64,000 nucleotides of DNA from Thalassolituus maritimus (GCA_913019975.1 CAJWBH010000009.1:62001-126000), one strand, 5' to 3'; positions 35,835 to 44,590 are shown, counted from the stretch's first letter. Translations and numbers: made by a program. Notes: generated by a model from the letters alone, not told the origin.

Positions 35835-35855
35835 AGCCCCGGTATTACCGGGGCT
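35835..35855 (-). terminator. Intrinsic terminator
   Basis: AGCCCCGG-TATTA-CCGGGGCT. The A run on its left makes a T run for minus-strand transcripts, so it mainly serves the lipoprotein gene at 35892; on the plus side it has no T run. Confidence 0.8.
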
Positions 35856-35891
35856 CTGAGACGTGTCGGACCAGCTATTGCCAGCGCACTT

Positions 35892-38195
35892 TTAGCGGAC
35901 GTCCCATACCTCTCCATTCACCTCGCCAGTTGCGCTGTCGAGTGCACTGCTGTCTTCAGTATCCTGTCCAAAGCTGACAACGCTGATCTGACGAGCATTC
36001 AGTTCAACTTTGGCAAGGTTCATTCTCAGGTACTGAGTCACGCCATCATCGGTATGTTGAGTATTGAGAATGAGGTAGCCGACGTCGTTGATGGTCCAGG
36101 TGAAGCCGAGTGAGACAAAGTCCCCATCATTGATTTCTCCCTGATACAGGCCGTTGCCGTCCTGGGTAAAGCTGAAGGCACCATCACCGAAGAAGAATGA
36201 CTTTCCGGCCACATCCCCAGAGGTGAACGATACCGCGCTGCAGTCGGTCGCAGCTCTGTCGAAGTCAGCAAAAGAAGAGTCTTCGTTATCAGCGATATCG
36301 CAGGCCGTGAGCTCATCCAACAGGGTATAGTCGAATGCTGCTTTAATTTGTTCGCGTGCGTTCCCATTAAATACCCATTGTTTGTCGCTGCGGCCGCCGG
36401 CAGGCATCATCTCACCCGCGCGTACGTAGCCATCGACAACTGCAAGTAAGGGCTTCGCTCCGCGGTCGTAATCACTGCGCAGTGCAATATCCGCAGGCAG
36501 GTCGATGACCAGCACTTCTTTTGTTTCTACCGTCGACAGGCGCCAGCTCGTTGAGCCAGCAGCGATCAGGCTTTCCGATTCGCCCATGCTGCTGCGTTCG
36601 ATACGATACAGATTCGCCGTGCCACCAGAAACCAGCTCTACAACGTGCTGATTGTCATCGCCATACAGGTCGATGCCTCCCAGGTCTGCTCGATATTGTG
36701 GATTACTTGCGGCTGCTGAGCTGATCAGTTGCGAGAGAGAGGTTGCTGCATCGCCATCTGTTTCATGATTGCCATCGCCTGTGTGGACAAAGACGTTGTT
36801 GCACCAGGTATCGGTCGGTGACCAGGTATTACCCTCGATAACCTCTCCATCCCAGCAGTCGCCGACTGACTCTACATTGTCTTTGTACAGCTCATACGTA
36901 TCCTGACTGCGGGTAAAGGTCAGCAGATAGCCCAGGGCGGTATCGTCGAATGTCACTGCAGGATCAATGACTGCCTGATACTCATGCTCCAGATAGGCAC
37001 CAATGCGCTTATTTTCCAGGTTGATCTGTTCACCAGAAATAATTTCCTCGGCGAAACTCAGGCCACCGCGCAGAATACGTACGTTATTACCATCGGTTGA
37101 CACGGATTCGTTATCCTGTGCGAAACAACGCCACTCACCATTGCCGAGCAGACAATCCTGTTGCTGATTTCCCTCGTCAGACATGGCTACCCAACTGTCG
37201 CCCTGTGTGTCATAGCCATATTGAGTGATGGAAATAACCCCTTCACCATCAGCCTGGACATTGCCATAGCCGAACATCATTGCGCCTTCTTCTTCAAACG
37301 CCTCGAAGAAATTAAGGCCATCTCCATCCGTCAGTAAGCCGGCCAGATTTGCCGCGGTAGCTGCGCGGCGGTCGCGGCGTTCTTCAAGTTGTTCTTCTAC
37401 TTTGCTTGGGTCCAGACGGGTACTCTGAAGGTCATCGGAGCCTGCCAGGTCATCGGCGTCGAAACCGTCTCCAGCGGTTTCAATCGCTTGCTGAATATCG
37501 TCGAGTGCTTCCAGTACCTGTTCTACAATCAGAGCGGTCAGGTCTTCCTGAGACACGCCGGTTTCGTTGACCACTGTATTAACCAGCTCAATGTTCTTCT
37601 GCATGACAGCACGAGTGACCTGGGCAACCTTGTGCAGGCGCTGAAACTCCTCTCCACTGGTGCCGTCATCAGAGCCCGCGACATAGTCTTCAGTCGGGTC
37701 AAGTTCAGTACCTAGTCTTGCCTGAATACTGGCTTTAGCCTCATCCGGGCTCAGTCCATTTTCTTTAATTTCGTTCTGCACCATTGTCGTCAGCGGGCTG
37801 ACAAACGCTGAACCAGCGGGTGCGGTCAGGGTATAGGTCTTATCAATGGTTTCACCTGGGTTATCTTCATCGATGGTTTCACCCACGATAATTTCAACCA
37901 CGATGGGTGAATTCGCGATCTGTTCCTGCGTCACACCTTCGAGGGTATAACCACCACCGGCACTGGTCGTCGTGGTCGGCTCGCCATCGTCGCAGCTCGC
38001 ATTATTATTTAAGTCGAGGCAAACACGTGCCCCTGCAAGGTAGCCATCGGCGGCTTTACCTTCTAGTGAGACATTTCCACTGCCGTCGCTGTTGTCTGGA
38101 TCGTCAGAATTACCACTACTGCTGGAGCAGCCACTGGTGATTAAAATCGCTGCAAGCGCAGCACCTGTTGGGATGAGTTGTCTGAACATACGCAA
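35892..38195 (-). CDS. Large lipoprotein of unknown function
   Basis: A 767-residue protein without a family I recognise. The N-terminus is a lipoprotein signal ending ITSGC, then a Ser/Asp/Gly/Asn linker. The next part (about 45-90) resembles a carboxypeptidase-regulatory-type beta domain: GKAADGYLAGARVCLDLNNN..CDDGEPTTTT..GGGYTLEG. Residues about 120-300 are helical (SPLTTMVQNEI, RLHKVAQVTRAVMQKNIELV). The rest is beta-rich with several Cys. The beta-domain start recurs in secreted proteins of marine gammaproteobacteria. Probably cell-surface. Its partner genes give no clue. Confidence 0.72.
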   Translation of the reverse strand: MRMFRQLIPTGAALAAILITSGCSSSSGNSDDPDNSDGSGNVSLEGKAADGYLAGARVCLDLNNNASCDDGEPTTTTSAGGGYTLEGVTQEQIANSPIVVEIIVGETIDEDNPGETIDKTYTLTAPAGSAFVSPLTTMVQNEIKENGLSPDEAKASIQARLGTELDPTEDYVAGSDDGTSGEEFQRLHKVAQVTRAVMQKNIELVNTVVNETGVSQEDLTALIVEQVLEALDDIQQAIETAGDGFDADDLAGSDDLQSTRLDPSKVEEQLEERRDRRAATAANLAGLLTDGDGLNFFEAFEEEGAMMFGYGNVQADGEGVISITQYGYDTQGDSWVAMSDEGNQQQDCLLGNGEWRCFAQDNESVSTDGNNVRILRGGLSFAEEIISGEQINLENKRIGAYLEHEYQAVIDPAVTFDDTALGYLLTFTRSQDTYELYKDNVESVGDCWDGEVIEGNTWSPTDTWCNNVFVHTGDGNHETDGDAATSLSQLISSAAASNPQYRADLGGIDLYGDDNQHVVELVSGGTANLYRIERSSMGESESLIAAGSTSWRLSTVETKEVLVIDLPADIALRSDYDRGAKPLLAVVDGYVRAGEMMPAGGRSDKQWVFNGNAREQIKAAFDYTLLDELTACDIADNEDSSFADFDRAATDCSAVSFTSGDVAGKSFFFGDGAFSFTQDGNGLYQGEINDGDFVSLGFTWTINDVGYLILNTQHTDDGVTQYLRMNLAKVELNARQISVVSFGQDTEDSSALDSATGEVNGEVWDVR

Positions 38196-38321
38196 ATTCT
38201 CGGCTGGGAGGAGGTATGTTCAGTGAAGCAGCCTGTATGGATTTGTGTTGCCGTGGTGACTTGTCTAACACGACAAGAGTTTCGTAACTGGTGGGTGGCT
38301 ACAAAACAGAACAGTGGGGTA

Positions 38322-38349
38322 ACGCCCCTGCTACGTGTAGCCGGGGCGT
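38322..38349 (-). terminator. Stable hairpin after the DUF11-like gene, probable terminator
   Basis: ACGCCCC-t-GCTAC-GT-GTAGC-c-GGGGCGT, 12 pairs with one mismatch and a two-base loop. It lies 20 bases past the stop at 38370 on the minus strand. The T run after it is poor, so factor-assisted termination or mRNA end protection is possible. Confidence 0.5.
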
Positions 38350-38369
38350 GAGAGAAAATTATGTTTGTG

Positions 38370-39290
38370 TTAATGCCACTTCGGTAGCCAGACTTTATTA
38401 CTCAGGCCAGTCAGCTCATCGTCCATTATGACGGTCGTTGCGGGCAGCTGTTTATCGCCGACTGCGTATTTTGCCGTAACTGTGTAGTTAATCCGGCGAC
38501 GCTCGCCGGGCGCCAGCGGTTCCAGCGTCCGCTCCCATATCAATTCTGTGCCGTCTTCAGATACAAAACGAGTGAAGTTATCGCCTGCGCCGCTGAAATC
38601 AGTATCGTCGAGTGCATCCCTGAGAATCAGTTCGCTGGTGGCCTGTGAGCCGTGGTTAACTACTTCGATACTGATTTCGACAGGCCCGGTTTCTACTGGG
38701 ATCGGATATACGGTTTTACGAACCTGAAGGTTCACCGGGCCGGGGTTATAGGTGAATTTGATCGGCTGTAACTGCTGAGAGCGAGCGTAATATTCGTACT
38801 GAAACTCTTCCTCTGCTGACTTTTCCATCGCCGGCGGTTCTGAACGGATCATCGGATAAGCGGCTTCAGGAATCTGGATATCTATATCGACCGAGCTGAT
38901 GGCCGGGGCCGGTGCATTATCTAAAAGTAATGAAAGGTCGACTTCAGCTTTTTGAATCTGGTCGATCTTTCCTGCGTGGCGCGGTGATGTTGGCAATGAG
39001 ATGGTGGTCGACTCTCCAGCCGCAATAGCGATCTCCTGAGCATCAGCACCCGCAAAACCTATCACCCCGGAATAGCTTTCGTCCGATTCATTCTCGATCA
39101 GCAGCTGGAGCGATGTTTCGGGTGACTCGCCATTCTTCAGAATAATATTGCCGGTCAGTTCACTGAGAACGATCACTGGCTCTGGGATCGCGTCTTCTTC
39201 AGGTGTTTGCGCTCGCGGCTCAGCATTGGCAAAAACGCTGACCAGCAGGGAGGTCAGAATAAGCGAGGTCAGTCTGGTCATCTTTGACAT
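38370..39290 (-). CDS. Exported beta-sandwich protein, DUF11-like
   Basis: A 306-residue secreted protein. The signal peptide ends VFANA-EP. Two Ig-like beta regions follow; the second (GPVNLQVRKTVYPIPVETGP...NHGSQATSELILRDALDDTDF...LAPGERRRINYTV) resembles DUF11-type adhesin repeats. The start at 39290 has GTGGAA upstream; an in-frame ATG 12 bases earlier is less likely. It has no lipobox. Divergent from topoisomerase IB. Function unknown; a structural or adhesive envelope role is a guess. Confidence 0.75.
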   Translation of the reverse strand: MSKMTRLTSLILTSLLVSVFANAEPRAQTPEEDAIPEPVIVLSELTGNIILKNGESPETSLQLLIENESDESYSGVIGFAGADAQEIAIAAGESTTISLPTSPRHAGKIDQIQKAEVDLSLLLDNAPAPAISSVDIDIQIPEAAYPMIRSEPPAMEKSAEEEFQYEYYARSQQLQPIKFTYNPGPVNLQVRKTVYPIPVETGPVEISIEVVNHGSQATSELILRDALDDTDFSGAGDNFTRFVSEDGTELIWERTLEPLAPGERRRINYTVTAKYAVGDKQLPATTVIMDDELTGLSNKVWLPKWH

Positions 39291-39383
39291 GGGATTTTCC
39301 ACAGTTCGGTCTCAGGCATTGTTACCCGCGTGCCCTTTTCAGGCAAGGCGCATAGAATGCCATAAATCCTCAAAGGCACGGCC

Positions 39384-40358
39384 ATGGCAACGTATATCTA
39401 TCGGAAACCGCACGGAAAAACCTACACATATCAGGATGAAACAGGTGAGACGGTACGTAATGCCAGCCTGAAACGCTGGGTGAAGTCTTTGGCCATTCCT
39501 CCAGCCTGGGAAGAGGTTGAGATCAATACCGACAGAAATGCGAAAGTACTGGCGACGGGTCGTGATGCGCAGGGACGTAAGCAATATATCTACAACCCGG
39601 ATTGGGCAGCCGAAGCGGCGGAGCGTAAGTTTCAGCGAATTCTGCGTTTTGGTGAGCAGCTGGAAACTATGCGGCGCGTAACGGCTCAACATATCAACCA
39701 GCGGCCGGTAAACGCGGATGCGGTCCTGGCGGGCATGGTGCGCTTGATGGATGAGGCGTTCTTCAGGCCCGGGAGCCAACGTTACACCGAACAGAATCAG
39801 AGTCATGGCCTGACGACGCTGAGAAATCGTCATATGACATCCCACGGCGAGTCCATCGTCTTTGAGTACCAGGGGAAGTCGGGGCAGGAGCAGCGTCGGA
39901 TCATTGAAGACGAGGCCGTCTGCGATCTTCTGCATGAGCTAGAGGGGATGACGGGCTACGAGTTGTTTGACGTGACCTTACCGGATGGTGAGCGTCAGAA
40001 ATTTACCTCAACAGACCTGAATGAATACATTGGCCGGATCATGGGTGAAGACTTTACCTCAAAGGACTTCCGCACCTGGGCGGGTACGCTGCTGATGGCC
40101 GTCGCGCTTGCTGAGGCAGGCCCTCAGGACGAAGAAAAACTCACCACCTCAGAAGTCGTCCGGGCGGTAAAAAATGTAGCAGAGCGGTTAGGGAATACGC
40201 CTGCCATCTGCCGGGAGAGTTATATTCATCCGGCGATTATCAAAGCTTATGAGCAAGGCAGAACGATCCGGAATCTGCGTAAGCAACTCAGTGAGCAGCC
40301 GGATGGCTTACTGTCCGCCGATGAGCAGGCAACGTTGGCGTTGCTGACCCGGGATTGA
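39384..40358 (+). CDS. Type IB DNA topoisomerase (poxvirus-like)
   Basis: Relaxes supercoils through a 3'-phosphotyrosine intermediate. The 324-residue protein has the active-site residues of the poxvirus/bacterial TopIB family: Arg and Lys in the HMTSHGESIVFEYQGKSG region, RTWAGT (SKDFRTWAGT), and the nucleophile Tyr280 in CRESYIHPAI. N-terminal KSLAIPPAWEEVEI is the usual DNA-clamp lead-in. Its stop codon abuts the stop of the convergent anti-sigma gene, with no base between them. Confidence 0.93.
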   Translation: MATYIYRKPHGKTYTYQDETGETVRNASLKRWVKSLAIPPAWEEVEINTDRNAKVLATGRDAQGRKQYIYNPDWAAEAAERKFQRILRFGEQLETMRRVTAQHINQRPVNADAVLAGMVRLMDEAFFRPGSQRYTEQNQSHGLTTLRNRHMTSHGESIVFEYQGKSGQEQRRIIEDEAVCDLLHELEGMTGYELFDVTLPDGERQKFTSTDLNEYIGRIMGEDFTSKDFRTWAGTLLMAVALAEAGPQDEEKLTTSEVVRAVKNVAERLGNTPAICRESYIHPAIIKAYEQGRTIRNLRKQLSEQPDGLLSADEQATLALLTRD

Positions 40359-41030
40359 TCACTGACGCTCAAGCCAGTTTTTTTCCTCGGCCGCTGTCAT
40401 CACTCCTGCGGGTTTGCCGGCAGTGGCGGTGACGTAGCCCGGTGTGGACTGATGCTGCTGCCATTGCCACTGGTCAGATTGCAGACAAGCGCTGTATTCA
40501 GTCGAATGTTCCGGCGTATGCAGCATAAGATCCCGGCAGATATCGCCTTCAGCCGTCTCGCGGGTAGCCAGGATTTCCATACGCCAATCGTCCCCTTGCT
40601 CGACGTAGCCCGATGCCTCTGTGGTAAGTGCCGGTGCGACCGCCAGTTGAGCGGGATGCGCTGGTGACTGCAGACCTGTCTGCCATACAAGTACGGCAGA
40701 CAGGACGACACTTGCGGCGATGGCTGCAGGCCGCATAACGTTGCGTTGCGGCTGCTGTAGTGAGCGCGTTGGTAGTGGCACGACGTTGTCTTCAGGGTCT
40801 GTCCGCTCTGCAGAGTCGCTCCTGATAAGCGCTTCCAGCCCTGCGGGCATTGGGGCTTCATCGACAGGAATGAATGCGGCCCGCGCTATCTCATCGGCAG
40901 ACTTAAGAGCGTTCAGTTCAGCCCGCAGGTCTGGTGAATCAGCCAGAGCCTGGTCTACCGCAAGACGCTCATTCGAAGAGAGCTCACCATCAATATAGGC
41001 AGATAAGGTTTCCTCAGAGATTCTGTTCAT
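40359..41030 (-). CDS. Membrane anti-sigma factor
   Basis: A 223-residue regulator that should bind and silence the ECF sigma factor encoded just before it. The N-terminal cytoplasmic domain (ISEETLSAYIDGELSSNER) has the helical layout of anti-sigma domains but lacks the zinc HxxxCxxC. One membrane helix is at about residues 99-119 (RPAAIAASVVLSAVLVWQTG), then a periplasmic part with two Cys (GDICRDL, YSACLQ). I took the ATG at 41030, eight bases after GAGG; one at 41036 is two bases after it. It starts about ten bases past the sigma gene stop, one operon. Confidence 0.85.
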   Translation of the reverse strand: MNRISEETLSAYIDGELSSNERLAVDQALADSPDLRAELNALKSADEIARAAFIPVDEAPMPAGLEALIRSDSAERTDPEDNVVPLPTRSLQQPQRNVMRPAAIAASVVLSAVLVWQTGLQSPAHPAQLAVAPALTTEASGYVEQGDDWRMEILATRETAEGDICRDLMLHTPEHSTEYSACLQSDQWQWQQHQSTPGYVTATAGKPAGVMTAAEEKNWLERQ

Positions 41031-41040
41031 CGTCATTACC

Positions 41041-41535
41041 TCAACGTTGACTGGCTTCGGCCAGATGCTTGCGCGCGCGTGCTAAACGACTCATTACCGT
41101 ACCTGAAGGAACATCCAGAATATCGGCGGCTTCCTGATAGCTGCGACCTTCGACAGCAACGAGATACAACGCCATTCTTAACCCCTCACTTAAGGCGTTG
41201 AAGTGAACCTGCATCTGCCCCAGAGCGGCCTGAGTCAAAGCCTGTTGTTCCGGGTTATCGCCTTCATTGGTGACCATCAGGTCGTCAGTAAGCTCATCGC
41301 TGTTTTTTTCTGTTCGCATGGTATCGATCCAGTGATTACGGCACAGGCGATACATCCAGCGCTCAAATTCAGTGCCGGGTTGGTATTGCTGCCACCGGCG
41401 CAGCGCCTTTTCCACGCTGGACTGCAGCAGATCATCAGCGCTGTGCATGTCCCCGGTCAGCGCATTACAGTAGCGTCGCAGCTTGGGTAGCATGGTCAGC
41501 AAGCGCTGACGGAATTCGTGTTCCTGTGCCTTCAT
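41041..41535 (-). CDS. ECF-subfamily RNA polymerase sigma factor
   Basis: A 164-residue sigma factor with region 2 (ALTGDMHSADDLLQSSVEKAL, FERWMYRLCRNHWID) and region 4 (GLRMALYLVAVEGRSYQEAADILDVPSGTVMSRLARARKHL). It lacks region 3, as ECF factors do. The start ATG at 41535 has no clear ribosome-binding site and lies about three bases from the predicted transcript start, so it may be leaderless. A candidate ECF promoter lies immediately upstream. It is followed by its anti-sigma partner and is divergent from an acidic subtilase gene. Confidence 0.93.
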   Translation of the reverse strand: MKAQEHEFRQRLLTMLPKLRRYCNALTGDMHSADDLLQSSVEKALRRWQQYQPGTEFERWMYRLCRNHWIDTMRTEKNSDELTDDLMVTNEGDNPEQQALTQAALGQMQVHFNALSEGLRMALYLVAVEGRSYQEAADILDVPSGTVMSRLARARKHLAEASQR

Positions 41536-41544
41536 ATTGTTATT

Positions 41545-41569
41545 AACGACACTCCCTGCCTTTTATTCC
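41545..41569 (-). promoter_or_regulatory. Candidate ECF promoter driving the sigma/anti-sigma operon
   Basis: On the minus strand GGAAT (41565-41569), 16 bases, CGTT (41545-41548). This follows the GGAA...CGT layout of many ECF promoters and would make the sigma factor activate itself. Confidence 0.5.
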
Positions 41570-41577
41570 CTATGTGA

Positions 41578-41603
41578 GGAAATAAATTTTCAATTTCTTC
41601 GTT
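41578..41603 (+). promoter_or_regulatory. Candidate ECF promoter driving the subtilase operon
   Basis: On the plus strand GGAAA (41578-41582), 17 bases, CGTT (41600-41603), placed about 26 bases before the GTG start at 41629. It mirrors the element facing the sigma gene. Confidence 0.5.
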
Positions 41604-41628
41604 ATAGTAAATAGAGAGTAACCAACCG

Positions 41629-43080
41629 GTGTGTGCTTTGCGACGTATAACCTGCTTAACGCTTTTTATTTATCTGATCCTGTCCATCGGCCTGTGCCAT
41701 GCCAGCGACGATGATTTCGAAGAGGACCATGAGGATTCTGTCGAAAATCAGTTGGATGAAAGAGACGACGATGACGATTGGGAAGAGGATGACTTTGATG
41801 AAGCCGAAGACGAACTCGAGGATCGTCTTGAGGCCAGATTCGGCCATTCCGACGATATTGATGATGATCTTGAAGATCGCCTCGAAGATATGTTCGGTGA
41901 GCGCGAAGATCAAGATGATGACTTTGAAGATGAACTGGAGGAGGCCTTCGAGGATCGGTTTGAAGACAATATGGAGCGGCTGGAGCAGCGCCTTCCTGAG
42001 CGCTTGGACAGCGTCCATCAACTAGCAGAGCTGGATGAGCGTCTCGATGACCTTGAGGTATTGTCCGTGCCGGATGAGTACATTGAACTTGTTGATGCTG
42101 AAGAACTTGAGACACTTCGCAATGCCGGCGTGGATATCCAGTCTGTCGAGGAGCTGGAGAGCCTCGGTCAGCTGCTGGTGACCTTCGGCGACGAAGACCG
42201 CCCACCATCTGCTGAATTAAACCACCTGTATACACTGGATGGCCCGGTGGAGAAGGCCGGAAAAGCGGCCAGTGACGGCACCAAAAACAGCGACGGAGGA
42301 CTTCTGCCTCTCGAAGCCGCATCTTATATGGGGATTGACCGTCCGTCTCCGGTGGCTCTCCGGATAGGCATGATGGATTCTTCGATAGATCAGTTGCACG
42401 AGTGCTTTACCGACACTCCTGTTGAGCAACGAATGTTTATCCCGCCGGATAGCCGGCCTGATTATCGTCACGGTACCGCGATTGCCACCGTATTCAGTCG
42501 CTCCTGCGGAATCCTTGAGCAGAGTGAGGTTTACAATGCGGTTGTGTTCGGGCGCAGCGCCCGAGGTGCCGTGGTAGCCTCGGCAGCCGATCTGATACGC
42601 GGTCTGGACTGGCTCCTTGGAGTCCGGCCAGACGTGATAAATCTCTCGTTGTCCGGGCCTCCGAACCGTATGCTGAGCGCCGCCATTGAGCAGATGTTAC
42701 TGCGCGGAATTCGCATTGTGGCATCGGTGGGCAATGATGGTGCGGCTGCTTTTCCCCGTTATCCCGCGGCGCAGCCAGGCGTGATTGCAGTCACGGCGGT
42801 CGATACAGACATGGCTGTCTACACTCGCGCCGTGCGCGGGCAACATGTGCAGTTTTCTGCCTTAGGGGTAGGTCTTCGTCTGGCGGCACCGGATCAGCGA
42901 TTTGCGATCAAAGACGGAACATCGGTTGCCTCTGCACTCGCCAGTGCAGTTCTGGCTCAGGGGCACAGTGTTCAGCAGTACGAAGACTCGGCAATTGACC
43001 TCGGTGAACCGGGTTTCGATGACACCTTTGGGTTCGGCTTACTCAACATTGACAAAATAATGACCTCGAGCGGGGAATAA
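41629..43080 (+). CDS. Exported subtilase (S8) with acidic 18-residue repeats
   Basis: A 483-residue secreted protease. A signal peptide (RRITCLTLFIYLILSIGLCHA) leads to about 100 residues made mostly of Asp and Glu. Within these, residues 61-114 are three tandem 18-residue repeats (D-[ED]-[LF]-E-D-x-L-E-x-x-F). The S8 domain has Asp250 (GMMDSSID), His281 (YRHGTAIA), the oxyanion Asn (VGNDG) and Ser432 (DGTSVASA), so it should be active. The acidic part may bind calcium or act as a propeptide. Start GTG at 41629; a TTG at 41638 is also possible. It begins an operon with a DUF5666 protein and an outer-membrane barrel. Confidence 0.85.
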   Translation: MCALRRITCLTLFIYLILSIGLCHASDDDFEEDHEDSVENQLDERDDDDDWEEDDFDEAEDELEDRLEARFGHSDDIDDDLEDRLEDMFGEREDQDDDFEDELEEAFEDRFEDNMERLEQRLPERLDSVHQLAELDERLDDLEVLSVPDEYIELVDAEELETLRNAGVDIQSVEELESLGQLLVTFGDEDRPPSAELNHLYTLDGPVEKAGKAASDGTKNSDGGLLPLEAASYMGIDRPSPVALRIGMMDSSIDQLHECFTDTPVEQRMFIPPDSRPDYRHGTAIATVFSRSCGILEQSEVYNAVVFGRSARGAVVASAADLIRGLDWLLGVRPDVINLSLSGPPNRMLSAAIEQMLLRGIRIVASVGNDGAAAFPRYPAAQPGVIAVTAVDTDMAVYTRAVRGQHVQFSALGVGLRLAAPDQRFAIKDGTSVASALASAVLAQGHSVQQYEDSAIDLGEPGFDDTFGFGLLNIDKIMTSSGE

Positions 43081-43092
43081 ATCTCCGGATAG

Positions 43093-43167
43093 CTCGTTAA
43101 ACCAGATAACGGAACAACATGGGTGTGCTCGGGTGCAGCCATTGTTCTGAAGACTCAGCTTAACGAG
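43093..43167 (+). promoter_or_regulatory. Nested hairpin covering the ribosome-binding site of the DUF5666 gene
   Basis: CTCGTTAA (43093-43100) pairs perfectly with TTAACGAG (43160-43167), which includes the AACGAGG Shine-Dalgarno of the gene starting at 43176. Inside, GAACAA (43112-43117) pairs with TTGTTC (43142-43147), extended by TGG/CCA. Such a structure could hide the ribosome-binding site. Confidence 0.45.
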
Positions 43168-43175
43168 GTAATGTC

Positions 43176-44570
43176 ATGAAAAACAAAATCGTCTTTCCAG
43201 CGCTACTGCTTTCATCTTCGGTTCTTCTTGTCGCGTGCGGCAGTGGTGGTTCTTCATCATCTGGCAGCAGTGCTGCAGAGGACCGGACTGTGGTCGGTAC
43301 CGTCGATGGTTTCGGCAGTGTCATTGTTGACGGCGTTCACTATGAAAGCAGTAATACCGAATTTGAAATAAACGACCGCTCCGGTGTCGAAAGCGAACTG
43401 CGCGTTGGCCAGCGGGTTATTGTTGAGGGTTCTGACGATGGCAGTGAAGGTGTTGCCAGCCGCATCAGCTATGAGGCCGATATCCGTGGTCCGGTAGAGT
43501 CCATCGACCTGGCAGCCGGCACCCTGGTGGTTCTTGGTCAGACAATTACCACAGACGCTATGACCGTCTTCAGTGGCACAAGCCTCGATACCATGGCGGT
43601 TGGTCAATACATTGAAGTCAGTGGTTCACGCAGCGGCGATGGCAGTGTGCTGGCGTCGTTTATTGAGCTGGAGGACAGCACTGAAATTGAGTTGCGCGGA
43701 AATATCAGTGGGCTTGATGATACGGCCATGACATTCGCCATTGGCGGCCTGACCATCGATTACAGCAGCGTTGCGACGCTTGAACTTGATGATGCCGCCC
43801 TGGCGAACGGCATGCTTGTTGAGGTAGAAGGTGAACTGGAGGCCGGCGTTCTCGTCGCCAGCAAGGTCGAGCAGGAAGACATGCACCATGATCATGACGG
43901 CGAAATTAAAGTATACGGTGCTGTCTCGGATCTCGATGCCGCGGCCGGAACCATGACGGTGAATGGCACCAGCGTTGTGTTTAACTCGTCAACCCGCTTC
44001 GACGATGGTTCGGTCTCCGATCTGGCGCTGAATGCTAAAGTGAAAGTAGAAGGTTCATTTAATGCGGATGGTGCACTGGTCGCCGCTGAAATTGACTTCG
44101 AGGCTGCTGTAAAGCTTGAGCTGGAAGGACCAGTTACGGCAGTGGGCGATGGTACGATTTCGGTGATGGGTGTTGAGGCTGTCGTGAATACCTCGACAAG
44201 GGTCAGGGATGAACGTGACGAAGAGTATTACTTCAACCTCAGCTCAGTCGCTGTGGGTGATTACGTTGAAGTCCTCCTGACCATAGAAGCCGATGGCACA
44301 TACCGCGCCCTGAAGCTTGAGCGCGAAGAGGATGATACAGAGGTGAAAATCACCGCGCCCGTGACTGCCGTTGATGTAGCTGCTGGGACTGTCACCATGC
44401 TCGGAATTACGGTGGATATGTCGTCACTGAGTCAGATTGACCTGGCATCTCTGCAGACCGGCACCTACTTTGAAGTGGAGGGTATCTACGACGGAAGCGT
44501 CATCGTTGCCAGCGAGGCTGGGGAAGATCATGAATACGACGATCACGAGGATGATCATGACGACGACTGA
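43176..44570 (+). CDS. DUF5666 repeat lipoprotein
   Basis: A 464-residue lipoprotein (lipobox LVAC, then a Gly/Ser linker). It is built of about six beta-rich repeats of roughly 70 residues with the pattern G-x-V-x-x-[FL]-G-x-[IV]-x-V-x-G-[VI] followed by VG..[VI].V.G (for example VDGFGSVIVDGVHYES and PVTAVGDGTISVMGVEAVV). This is the DUF5666 family. The tail is His/Asp-rich (HEYDDHEDDHDDD), a possible metal-binding end. The ATG at 43176 has AACGAGG upstream, inside a hairpin. It sits between the acidic subtilase and an outer-membrane protein; function unknown. Confidence 0.86.
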   Translation: MKNKIVFPALLLSSSVLLVACGSGGSSSSGSSAAEDRTVVGTVDGFGSVIVDGVHYESSNTEFEINDRSGVESELRVGQRVIVEGSDDGSEGVASRISYEADIRGPVESIDLAAGTLVVLGQTITTDAMTVFSGTSLDTMAVGQYIEVSGSRSGDGSVLASFIELEDSTEIELRGNISGLDDTAMTFAIGGLTIDYSSVATLELDDAALANGMLVEVEGELEAGVLVASKVEQEDMHHDHDGEIKVYGAVSDLDAAAGTMTVNGTSVVFNSSTRFDDGSVSDLALNAKVKVEGSFNADGALVAAEIDFEAAVKLELEGPVTAVGDGTISVMGVEAVVNTSTRVRDERDEEYYFNLSSVAVGDYVEVLLTIEADGTYRALKLEREEDDTEVKITAPVTAVDVAAGTVTMLGITVDMSSLSQIDLASLQTGTYFEVEGIYDGSVIVASEAGEDHEYDDHEDDHDDD

Positions 44571-44590
44571 TATGAGAGGTCGCTTCTGAG

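Noticed and set aside
41656..42322. Long minus-strand frames opposite the acidic subtilase
   Set aside because: They arise from GAT/GAA-rich codons read in reverse (ATC/TTC) and have no start signal or family resemblance.
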